This document shows, one piece after another, positions 18,752 through 28,042 of a stretch of DNA of 61,389 bases (position 1 is the first letter of the stretch; every line of letters starts with the position of its first letter). The notes below the pieces were generated by a model. The model was given only the letters and a program-made list of their open reading frames with translations, made no database searches and was not told where the DNA came from. The DNA is from Stramenopiles sp. TOSAG23-2 (Eukaryota > Sar). Made by a program: the position numbers and the translations under genes. Where the stretch lies: positions 1-61,389 of the forward strand of contig LT649249.1 of the NCBI GenBank assembly GCA_900128395.1. The letters are read 5' to 3'.

Positions 18752-21133
18752 ATGTTACGTTTACAACTTTTTCTATTTTCCTGTTTGTTTGTTCTTGTTT
18801 TTTCTGAGAATATACACAGGAACAATAAAGATGTTAATAGTCAGGTTATACCTGTTCGTACGAGGAGACATCTTAGAAAACATATAGGAATAGGACCATC
18901 GAAACAACAAGTGTCTTTTCTTCAAGTACAAAATAAAGCAGATCCGGCAGATGCCGAAGGAGCCGTCTCAGAAGATGATGCAGGTTGTGGAGGTGCTGCA
19001 GGTGATAAGCAAGGAACTAGTAAAGAAGAATCGACTCCAGAAGACCAAGAAGAAGAAGAAAAGGAAGAAGGGGAAGAAGAAGGAGATGGACAAGGAGCAG
19101 AATCGGAAGGTGATGGTCAACTTGCTGAAACACCATGTTCGCATGATAAAGCAGCTGATGATGCTGCGAAAGCCGCTGATGCTGCTGACGCTGAGGCTGA
19201 TGCTGAAGAGGCTGCTGCTGGTGATGCTGCTGGAGGTGGTTCTGGGGACGATCCTGGTGCTGGCGATGACGACGATGATGGTGCTTCAGATGGTGCTGAT
19301 AAAGATGGGACAGCGGATGGCTCAAAGCCAGGCGATGATTCAAAACCGAGTGATGGCACAACACCAAGCGATGCATCAACACCGAGTGATGGCACAACAC
19401 CAAGCGATGCATCAAAAGCCCCGCCGAAACCACCAGGTGAGGTGGGAGAATATGATGGTGAAACTTATAAAAAAGATGGTCGAGAATGGAAAGGAGAAGA
19501 AGCTAAAAAAATGCATGAATATGACCAAAAAAGATATAGTGACGATCCAGCAGAACGACAAGCTGCAGGTGATTTAGGTAAACAAATACATGAAGACAAG
19601 CATGGCCAAACGTTGAGGGATAATAATGAAGCAGCAAGAACACGAATACCAGACAAAATTGGTACAATGGAGAATGGAGTCTATACCACTCCAGACGGAC
19701 GAAAAATGACTGGAACCGATGCTCAAAATGCGCTGAAATATGACCAATTACGGACTTCAAATGACCCAGAGGAACGTGCACAAGCAAAAGAATTTGGTGA
19801 AAAGGTTCACGAGGAAAAATGGAAAGAGACATTAGACAAGAACAATGAAGATGCCAGAAATCGGCCTTCTACACGAGAAGTTGGAACCACGAATGAAAAT
19901 GGTGATTATACAAGTGCGGATGGGTCAAGAACGTTCAAGAGCGGTCCTCATGCGGATATAAATAGAGAGTATGATAAAAAGTTGTCTGAAGGACAGGTAG
20001 AAGAAGCGGAAAAGTTTGGGAAAGAGATGCATGATAAAATCGGGCAATGTAAAAATACAGGATATACTTCTTTCATTGACATAGGAAGAAATTTAGTGAA
20101 ACAGCATATGGATAAATATGGAGGCTGCCCATGTAATAAATGTTTTTACAACGGTCAAGGCCCATGCTGTTGCCCGGAGGGCCCACCAAATCCACAAGCA
20201 GAAGGCATTTTGAAAAATTATGCCAGGGAGACTGAGGATCGACGCGAGGCTAGAGAAACGCTAAGTGGTGAAGTTACGTATCAAGACGAATTGAAGGGTC
20301 AACTGTCCAAATTATCATACGCCGGAGAAATAAATGCAGGGTATTTGGGAGCAAATGGATATGATCCTGATAGGATCAAACCACCGCCAGGTTTTGTGGT
20401 TGACAAAGATTTATCTACTCGAGAGGGAACTGTGTTTGTCAACACTAAAACGAATGAGGTAACTGTGGCTTATAAGGGGACGCAGGCTGAGTCCTCTGCC
20501 AGTGATCTTTTTAATGATATATACATTGCTGTTGGAAGTGAAGGTAGTCCGCATAATCGAAGAGCGTTATCACAGATGAGAGCAGTACAAGATAAGTATA
20601 AAGGCTCAAACATTGATGCAACCGGGCACTCATTAGGTGGATCGACAGCAATTGCAGTTGGTCGACAGACTGGTGTACCTGTCACTGCCTTCAATCCAGG
20701 GGGGAGTCTGCCAGGAATCAGGAACGTTAATAAATGTCCTACCTGTAGAATCATAGTGACAGAGGGAGATCCCATCAGTGGAGCTCACAGGGATCACGCA
20801 GACGTCGTTATCAAAAACCCACAAAAAGGGAAAATTGGTAATCATATGCTTTATCCCACTCTAAAGTTCATGGAAGCATTCACCTTTATTCGACATTCTC
20901 CATATCTAAAGCAATCGTCTATAGATCATATGAGATTTCGAGGCAGTAAAAGCTGGAGTGAGTCTCTACTACCTGTAAGAATTCCAATCTCGAATATCCC
21001 AAGTCATCATATCTGGCTTTATCTTCATAGAGCAGATGGTCAAGAGTCAAAAAAATCGACGTTTCGTATGGAAGCACCAAACAGTTCAAGATCACAGCTA
21101 TACAAGAAAAAAAATGGTACTGTAAATATATAA
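18752..21133 (+). CDS. Secreted acidic repeat protein with class 3 lipase-like domain (793 aa)
   Basis: The ATG at 18752 begins a strong signal peptide (MLRLQLFLFSCLFVLVFS); the frame is open upstream but without an ATG. A basic RTRRHLRKH patch follows near residue 45. Next is an Asp/Glu/Ala-rich low-complexity region (about 90-223) ending in Ser/Thr-Pro-Ser-Asp repeats. Three diverged repeats of about 65-70 residues follow (about 230-431), each with a Y-[DT]-x-x-DG core and a conserved xxYDxxxxxxx linker. A Cys-rich patch lies near 470-485. The alpha/beta-hydrolase domain has AYKGT near 575, the nucleophile motif GHSLGG near 624, and EGDPIS plus a later His as plausible acid and base. It is likely an extracellular or vesicular lipid hydrolase; the substrate is unknown. 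Confidence 0.75.
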   Translation: MLRLQLFLFSCLFVLVFSENIHRNNKDVNSQVIPVRTRRHLRKHIGIGPSKQQVSFLQVQNKADPADAEGAVSEDDAGCGGAAGDKQGTSKEESTPEDQEEEEKEEGEEEGDGQGAESEGDGQLAETPCSHDKAADDAAKAADAADAEADAEEAAAGDAAGGGSGDDPGAGDDDDDGASDGADKDGTADGSKPGDDSKPSDGTTPSDASTPSDGTTPSDASKAPPKPPGEVGEYDGETYKKDGREWKGEEAKKMHEYDQKRYSDDPAERQAAGDLGKQIHEDKHGQTLRDNNEAARTRIPDKIGTMENGVYTTPDGRKMTGTDAQNALKYDQLRTSNDPEERAQAKEFGEKVHEEKWKETLDKNNEDARNRPSTREVGTTNENGDYTSADGSRTFKSGPHADINREYDKKLSEGQVEEAEKFGKEMHDKIGQCKNTGYTSFIDIGRNLVKQHMDKYGGCPCNKCFYNGQGPCCCPEGPPNPQAEGILKNYARETEDRREARETLSGEVTYQDELKGQLSKLSYAGEINAGYLGANGYDPDRIKPPPGFVVDKDLSTREGTVFVNTKTNEVTVAYKGTQAESSASDLFNDIYIAVGSEGSPHNRRALSQMRAVQDKYKGSNIDATGHSLGGSTAIAVGRQTGVPVTAFNPGGSLPGIRNVNKCPTCRIIVTEGDPISGAHRDHADVVIKNPQKGKIGNHMLYPTLKFMEAFTFIRHSPYLKQSSIDHMRFRGSKSWSESLLPVRIPISNIPSHHIWLYLHRADGQESKKSTFRMEAPNSSRSQLYKKKNGTVNI
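19350..19413 (+). repeat. Short in-frame direct repeat in the Ser-Pro-Asp linker
   Basis: A 28-base block encoding DGTTPSDAS occurs twice, about 36 bp apart, inside the acidic linker of the lipase-like gene. Confidence 0.85.
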
Positions 21134-22657
21134 AATAATTCATTTCATTTATATTGTATATAAATAATATTTTTATTAAATTTAAATTTTTATTATTTTA
21201 TTATTTAAAATATAAAAAAAAGATATCTTGTTTTTATTTTGATGTGTTAGAGTATTTGCGCGGCTAATGGTGGATGACTGCTAAAAATCCTAAATTAAAT
21301 TTAGAAAAAATAGCAGGTTCATAATACCACAAGACGCGCAACATCTCTAGTACACCTGGCAAAAAAATAATAAAATAAACAAAATATCTTTTTAATAAAT
21401 TGAAATGAATAAAAATATTATTTATATATAAATGAATGAATTGTATCCACCTCATATACACTCTTTTCACACCATTATATCTATCCATAATTAAATTTTG
21501 ATAACCAGCATGTAGTCCATCCAATCATGCCGTATGTTTTATACAGTGTGATGGATTTTGTTGCCCTGTGAAGAAATGCTACACGGAAAAAGATTAGCTA
21601 CCCGGTGTTGAAATACATATACGTCTGATCGGCCACCACGTTTTGGTGATACCAATCACAGCATATCTATCACAACAAAACGTTCGCTTGTATCTTTTAG
21701 GAAATCAACCATGTAAGTGAAGCGTTGACCCCTGCCCAGAAAGACTCCCATACGTGTTGGCATCTCGCACCAACCAAGATATCCTCCACGTCGTGTGGGT
21801 TACCCACAACGCGTTAATACTCTTGGTGTTGATAAAAGAAGCTTCACGCGTGTTTATAAATACACACGATACTAGGATATCGTGAGTGTGTTCCATGTCC
21901 AGTTGCATTTTTGGAATTAGGGAAAAAAGAAACACATTAAGTACAAAAAACATTATTCTTGCAGAATATTCGTAGCGAATACTGTACCTTATTTTCTAGA
22001 ATAAAATTCCAAATCTCATTTTTCTCAAAAGTATACTAATTGATTCTATTTTAGTACGATTTTCAATCATTTGATAGGCTCCCCACAGGTTTTTAGGAGT
22101 TAGGTGAAAATAAAATGTGTCATAGCATACAAATAGGCTTATGATGTTGACTTTATTTTTGCTATTTATTATTACACTCTCTACTAAGGAAATACCATTG
22201 GGAGTGGGGCTATTATTAGGGTTGGGGACACAGCACAGTACGTAGATTTGGACCAGGAAATGCCTCTGGTGTCCAGAGAAGGGGGGGGTGCTAGGAAAAA
22301 CCTGGAAAATCTGGAAAACAACTGAAGTTGCTGCTGCTGTGATGATGTTACCATAGTCTAGGTCCTAGACTTTTTAATGTTATTATACCAGCAGGTAAAA
22401 ATTGTTGTGTCTACCTCGTAATAATACATAACAAGTAGTTACAAGTTTACAGTAGTTGTATGTTAACAAGTTTATTAATAATAAAGTGCTAAACCATTTA
22501 ATAAGTTTAAAGTAATTACCAGGATTACATTATATTATTAATAGTTATTGTTGTTGGCGCTGCGTGTAATAGTAGGGTGCAATAGAGTTAATATATTATA
22601 CTAGATACTATAATAATAACATATCAATAATACAATAACAGATAGTACATACATACA
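21134..22657. other. 1.5 kb intergenic region with a non-AT-rich island
   Basis: The flanks are AT-rich. The island at about 21530-21930 is of near-balanced composition with short hairpins, for example GTGGG-TTA-CCCAC around 21795. A minus-strand frame at 21705-21953 has no family match. No tRNA or snRNA motif was recognised. Confidence 0.35.
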
Positions 22658-22863
22658 TACATTCATACACATATATACGTAGACATATAATTAATTACGA
22701 ACCTGAAATATAAAAGTTGATTATAACATGGGAAACAAACAAAGTGAATTTAATACAGAATACATTCATACACATATATACGTAGACATATAATTAATTA
22801 CGAACCTGAAATATAAAAGTTGATTATAACATGGGAAACAAACAAAGTGAATTTAATACAGAT
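22658..22863. repeat. Exact 103-bp tandem duplication at a gene start
   Basis: Two identical copies (22658-22760 and 22761-22863) each include the ATG of the MGNKQSEF protein. The ATG of the first copy (22728) runs into TAA after 21 codons. The second copy (22831) leads into the long frame. This is the only such exact duplication seen before 35 kb. Confidence 0.95.
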
Positions 22864-24360
22864 CCATTATGTTGTGCAATTGAACAGGGTGATTTATCCC
22901 AGGTTAAAAACATACTTAATACTTTAAACACTGATGAAGAAAGGTTGCAGCAATGGACAACACCAATAAAAGGGTTTACTCCTATATTTTGGCTCGGCGT
23001 AAGAAAAATTGATCAATTGCCTGCGTTTTATACAATTTCTACCTGTGGTCTTCTTGCGGATGGTTCTAATTTTATAATGGATGATATAGACAACATTAAT
23101 CTGGATAAATTTGTAGAATATGAAGACCCACCAATGGTAAAATTTGCGAAGAAAACCCTAAGTGAATTGCCAGGGTATTTAAAGGTTCTTAAAGCTGAAA
23201 GTGATGAAAACGGTATAATAACATTATCGGAAAAAAACATTACTAGAGTGGTGAAAGCTGAGATTCGAATTGTAAATTTAATACCAAAAAGCAATGAGCC
23301 AGATGCAAAATTCCCAGGTAGTCTAAAGGTAAAAGATGCATTTTTATTAAATACTGATAAAGAGGGAAAACTTCGTATTACATATAAACCAAACATTTTG
23401 GGTGTTCTTAGTAATGTTAGTTATGGTGCAGGGGTAATTGAATTTGTGGTATGTGCAGATTTAAATTTTAAGTTACATTATGATATGACTGATGATGAAC
23501 TTATTGAAAGAGATATTATATTACACAATAAAGTAATGTCGATGAATCTGTTTCAAGTGGAAACCGATGTAAGATTGAAAACAAAGACTCAAGATGATCC
23601 TGCAAAAACTCTATTTTATCAGAATATAGTTGATGAAATGCCAATAGCATCAAAGCGAAAAATAAGAAAAAATAGTATAGTCAACGTTTACGTTGATGAT
23701 TTAAACATCAATGAAACAAAAGAGATGCGTACCGATGAAGAGAAAGATCTGGAAAAAGACAAGAAGATGGGAAAAACAAAGGCAGAAGATAAAAAAGAAG
23801 ATGTTTCTCCATCAACTGAAGAAGAAGATAAAAAAGAAGATGGTGCCCCACCAACTGTAGCAGAAGATAAGAATAAAAAAGAAGACAGTGTTCTCCCAAC
23901 AGAAAATATAGAGAAGTCGAAAGATATAAAAAAAGTAGCACGAAAGAAGAGAGTCAAACGAAAATCAATAATCGTTGAAAAAGTCGGAGAATGTGTTGTT
24001 AATATAGAGAAAAAGCATATATATCTTACAAAAGTGGGATCCAAAAAATTTGATGAATATCAAGAAATTTATTATAGAAGGGTTTCAATAGATTTGACTA
24101 AAACGAAACGAATAGATATGAAAATTGGTGATTTAGTATCATATGATTTACAAGCGGGGGATAATAAAGAAAAATACCAATTTAAAATCAAATCCTTATC
24201 TTACGATAATATTAACAATTCAGTATACGAAATAGTTTTAGAAGACATTAAAGGTAAACAAGCAGAATTAAAAAAAGATATGAAAAAGCTACTTTTATTT
24301 GACGAACAACCAGGCTTATACACAAACCAAGGTAGGATATTGTACTTTGGTGATATATAA
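22831..24360 (+). CDS. Orphan protein with putative N-myristoylation site (509 aa)
   Basis: MGNKQSEF fits an N-myristoylation signal. Residues 8-60 loosely resemble an ankyrin-type helix pair (CCAIEQGDLSQVKNIL), but no array is evident. A hydrophilic Lys/Glu/Asp-rich linker with repeated EDKKED units lies at about 295-375. A further beta-rich segment follows to the end. No family is recognised. Its last 113 bp overlap, on the opposite strand, the long gene 24248-27373. Confidence 0.72.
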   Translation: MGNKQSEFNTDPLCCAIEQGDLSQVKNILNTLNTDEERLQQWTTPIKGFTPIFWLGVRKIDQLPAFYTISTCGLLADGSNFIMDDIDNINLDKFVEYEDPPMVKFAKKTLSELPGYLKVLKAESDENGIITLSEKNITRVVKAEIRIVNLIPKSNEPDAKFPGSLKVKDAFLLNTDKEGKLRITYKPNILGVLSNVSYGAGVIEFVVCADLNFKLHYDMTDDELIERDIILHNKVMSMNLFQVETDVRLKTKTQDDPAKTLFYQNIVDEMPIASKRKIRKNSIVNVYVDDLNINETKEMRTDEEKDLEKDKKMGKTKAEDKKEDVSPSTEEEDKKEDGAPPTVAEDKNKKEDSVLPTENIEKSKDIKKVARKKRVKRKSIIVEKVGECVVNIEKKHIYLTKVGSKKFDEYQEIYYRRVSIDLTKTKRIDMKIGDLVSYDLQAGDNKEKYQFKIKSLSYDNINNSVYEIVLEDIKGKQAELKKDMKKLLLFDEQPGLYTNQGRILYFGDI

Positions 24361-27300
24361 AAGTTCCTGTTTTGTATTGATGTGTTTCTTCCCATATTTT
24401 ATCTAACTCATCCATCGTTATCCCCTCTGCGCACATCTGCATCAATTCATCAAAATTTTCTCTATGCAAATGATCATGGTCATCTTTTTTGTAGTGTACA
24501 AACATATCTTTTAGTATTTCGACATTTATTGAAAATTGCCTAATGCTTGCTTCTAGGCAACAATCAATCATAACATCAAAATCAACTTTTGGTGTTGCTA
24601 TTCGTTTAATAGTTTGTTTTAAGTCATCAAATATGTCTTCTCTTAACTTTAATCGACCAACAGAAAATTTTACTTTTTTTTTCTTCGGGAAAACTCGATG
24701 TAATGCTTTTTTTGCAGTAGCATGTGTAATTTTACATTCACCTTCGACCTGCTTAACCAGTGTTACCTTGTTGAATTTTGGAAATACCGTCTTAACAATA
24801 TTCAAGTATATGTCACAAGTTTTTGCGCTATATTCTTGATCCAATGCCAGACCACACAACTCACTAAATTGTTCAATACGCCGACTTCTAGATTTAAATT
24901 TATTTATACTTTTTATTAAACCAGCAAGCATGAGTGATACGCGTTTATCAAGTCCAAATTCGTTTTTGAATGACCGTGTAATAAAATTACCAATACTTTC
25001 CCGTCCCAATTTATTTCTATCAGCAGTTTTGTCTGCCATGATTTTATTTGCATACGTTGTATAGATCATTGCCAGCGTTTTATGATAATTTAATGGCTTC
25101 CCTTCTTTCTTTTCAAATTGTAGCACAGCAGCAAAAGGTCGCATATCTTTCACTATTCTACTTTCTACATTTTTTTCTATTACCACATTATTCGACCTAC
25201 CTTCTCCTGTTGCATTTAATGACGAGATTATATCTGGTAATGGATCTGTTTGTGTTTCAATTGTACGTGTTTCGACTTTTTTAGGAGCTAAAAAATCAGC
25301 AAAATCTTCATCATCATCGGAATCAGATTGAGCTACAACTACCTTCTTCGCCTCCTCAGCAACAATCAACTCTTCCACCTTTTCAATACGAGTTTCAAGA
25401 TGCTCCATTTTCTTCTCTTCTTCCTCTACTTTGCTTGTTTCTTCCTTCAAGGATTTGATATCATCACATTCCTTACTATCTTCCCCTACCTTCGTTTCTC
25501 TTTTTGCAGCAACTTTTTTCACAGTTTTGTTTGCATCAGATTTAACTTTTTTCGCCTCTGCTTCTTTTTCTCTTTGTTTTTCCTCCTCCTTCTTTTTCTT
25601 CAGTTTCTCACTTTTGCGCTTTTGTAATTGCTGGCGTTTTCCATTTGACAAGTTTCGAAATAACTTTGTTCCACAACGTTTTATTAATTCTTCAAGAATA
25701 GCTGTTTGAACATTATTAATCTCGTTACTAGTTCCACGATTGCTACTAATTTCTTCAACAATATCATAAGCAAAGTGCTTCAAATTTGCTTCATCAGGTG
25801 CTATCCCGATACAATACTTTAATAATTTACCACATACCTTGACCTTCTCCTCTTGCATACCAAATAAATTATCCATAACAAATGTTATAAAACCAAATGT
25901 ATTGTCTTTTTCTACTAATTTGAAAAAATTTGAAAAAATTGCTGTCCTATCACTTGTATCCGCCAATAAAATATCAACTATAATTGCTTGTCTTACAGAA
26001 GCAGACAATTGCTTTGTAATAATATCAAACAATACGCTTGATTTACTCCTACCTCCTAGTCCATTTATTTGCTTTTTAACAACTTCTAACAACGTGTCTT
26101 CCATGAAAGCACTCATTAGTTTTGTAATGAATTCACCACGTTCAACTTCATCAAAATCTTTATGGTTTTTTAAAAAATTGAATAAAAATGCTTTTGTATC
26201 ATCCAAATTAAATTGTTTGAATATGGTTTCGATTAAATTCAATTGTTCTGCTGGTTCCAATTTAATAAGCAAGTTCACGATCATTTCATATGTTTTCGTA
26301 TGTAATTTATGCATATGATCGTCATGCACTTGTAATTTAGCCTCTAGTTCTGAAGTTTTCTTGCTATGTTTGCTTTTATCTGCTGCATGCATGAACATTC
26401 TAGCAAAACTGGTTCTTTTATGTTTTGCTGCATTGTCTTTTGTATTTGCATGTTGTTCAGTAATTTGCTGTAGTTGGAATTTAGTAACTTCTAACTCTAC
26501 TGCTAAATCAGCTGATGAGGCGAAATATGTTGGTGTTTTTGCGTATGCCTCGATGGTAACGTCGCCAATATTAGGTATCGATTTATGATCAATATAAATT
26601 GCTTTCAATAAATGTGTTCGAATTTCGTTCAATTGTCGACGATATCGACCACATATTTGTATTAATTTATCAAAATTTGACAATGCTACAGAAATTATTG
26701 TAATATTTGCGGGTGGCATTCCTTCTGTGAATACGTTTGCATTTGCAAAACTAGTATCAATTTCAACAGATGCGGACCTATATTCAGTTTTTTCATCGTT
26801 GTAACCATTAATCCATTGTCTAAATATAGAATCTTGTAGTTCTTCTTTTGATAGTCCAGCAGGAGTAAATTGCCTACCTAGTCCCCACACTACGGGACCT
26901 AATTGATTCTTTGGTTGGGTTTCTTTTTTCTTACTTTTTCTATTATTTGAAGACTTTGGTCTTCTTTTTGCTGGTGAAATTGGCAATTTTCGTGGTATAG
27001 ACATAGTGCCTACTGGATGTGTTCTATGACCAGCGTCGAAACTTGATCTTGGTGAGTTGATAATTCGCAAATTTTTTAAATATGTACGACCAAACTCTAT
27101 ATCTTCCTCTGTCTCCTGTTGATATGATTGACTCCTTTGTCGATTTATTGAGCCTCGTTTATGTATATTCATAGAAGTTAACCCAACAGCAGTTGATGGG
27201 CGCTTATTATTTATATTACTTCGTCGCCCACCAGCAGCAGTGGAATAACCATCATTCCGCCTTAAAGAAGCTGTATGTGGTCTAGGTTTCATTCTATTTG

Positions 27301-27373
27301 AACGTTTATGATGTATTGAATTATTTGAACTTCTCCATCCTTCACTTTGTGAATAGTTTACATTATGATCCAT
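24248..27373 (-). CDS. Large orphan protein, possibly TSNAXIP1-related (1041 aa)
   Basis: The N-terminal 160 residues are basic and disordered (MDHNVNYSQ, RPHTASLRR). A helical region around 215-270 contains SNFDKLIQICGRYRRQLNEI, which resembles the N-terminal domain of translin-associated factor X-interacting protein 1, a ciliary/sperm protein; this is tentative. Lys/Glu coiled coil lies at about 590-680, and the C-terminal half is helical. The last ~38 residues read antisense to the neighbouring gene and become hydrophobic. The true end may therefore be earlier, through a frameshift or splice. An axonemal role is plausible only. Confidence 0.65.
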   Translation of the reverse strand: MDHNVNYSQSEGWRSSNNSIHHKRSNRMKPRPHTASLRRNDGYSTAAGGRRSNINNKRPSTAVGLTSMNIHKRGSINRQRSQSYQQETEEDIEFGRTYLKNLRIINSPRSSFDAGHRTHPVGTMSIPRKLPISPAKRRPKSSNNRKSKKKETQPKNQLGPVVWGLGRQFTPAGLSKEELQDSIFRQWINGYNDEKTEYRSASVEIDTSFANANVFTEGMPPANITIISVALSNFDKLIQICGRYRRQLNEIRTHLLKAIYIDHKSIPNIGDVTIEAYAKTPTYFASSADLAVELEVTKFQLQQITEQHANTKDNAAKHKRTSFARMFMHAADKSKHSKKTSELEAKLQVHDDHMHKLHTKTYEMIVNLLIKLEPAEQLNLIETIFKQFNLDDTKAFLFNFLKNHKDFDEVERGEFITKLMSAFMEDTLLEVVKKQINGLGGRSKSSVLFDIITKQLSASVRQAIIVDILLADTSDRTAIFSNFFKLVEKDNTFGFITFVMDNLFGMQEEKVKVCGKLLKYCIGIAPDEANLKHFAYDIVEEISSNRGTSNEINNVQTAILEELIKRCGTKLFRNLSNGKRQQLQKRKSEKLKKKKEEEKQREKEAEAKKVKSDANKTVKKVAAKRETKVGEDSKECDDIKSLKEETSKVEEEEKKMEHLETRIEKVEELIVAEEAKKVVVAQSDSDDDEDFADFLAPKKVETRTIETQTDPLPDIISSLNATGEGRSNNVVIEKNVESRIVKDMRPFAAVLQFEKKEGKPLNYHKTLAMIYTTYANKIMADKTADRNKLGRESIGNFITRSFKNEFGLDKRVSLMLAGLIKSINKFKSRSRRIEQFSELCGLALDQEYSAKTCDIYLNIVKTVFPKFNKVTLVKQVEGECKITHATAKKALHRVFPKKKKVKFSVGRLKLREDIFDDLKQTIKRIATPKVDFDVMIDCCLEASIRQFSINVEILKDMFVHYKKDDHDHLHRENFDELMQMCAEGITMDELDKIWEETHQYKTGTFIYHQSTISYLGLCISLVVRQIKVAFSYLFLILLVYL

Positions 27374-28042
27374 AATTTTCCTCTTTAAATACTCTGTTGT
27401 ATTCTGTTACAGATTTCTTTCTTACAACTGGGCGAAATTTTTAGTTGACATGTGATTATATCTCTATGTATCTCTATATTGAACTCTGTGCGTAAACAAC
27501 AATTTCACTCTGCTGTATAAGTAATATGTGCTAATATTATACTGGTATACTATTATTTAAACCAACGGGAAGATTTTTTATTCATTATGTACCACACCAG
27601 GTATTATTATAGCTGGCTAGAGCTACCGTTACCTATATAATAATACTGTAATACTATAGATTACATTGTACTTCCTTGCTAAGCATCGTGATAATATTGA
27701 CTGACTTTTAACTAACTTTCTTTGACACAACAACAGGCAAAAAGCAAGAAAAAAGGCTGATGTGCCGTGTGCGGTGTGCTGGTGTGCTGGTTTGCGTGCG
27801 TGCCACGACGGTGGTGTGCTGGTGTGCACCTGTAAAAAATAAAAAAAAGATTTAAGATATTATAGCAGGTACCCACCACACACACAGGAGAGGTAATATT
27901 AATAATGAATAATTGCATTCAAATTATAATAAGAGATCCAAATAATAATAATAATATTTTAATATTTTTACTTCAAATCTTTGTTTAAACAAATGCCCAG
28001 AGGACAAAATAAAAGATATTTATACCAAGTCATCATTGTTGC
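27374..28042. other. Divergent intergenic region
   Basis: This region separates a minus-strand and a plus-strand gene and should hold both promoters. A GTGTGCTGGT-type low-complexity stretch lies at about 27760-27830. No gene is seen. Confidence 0.45.

Noticed and set aside
18951-19577. Alternative plus-strand frame inside the lipase-like gene
   Set aside because: It is a Met/Lys-rich shadow of the acidic low-complexity region with no independent signal.
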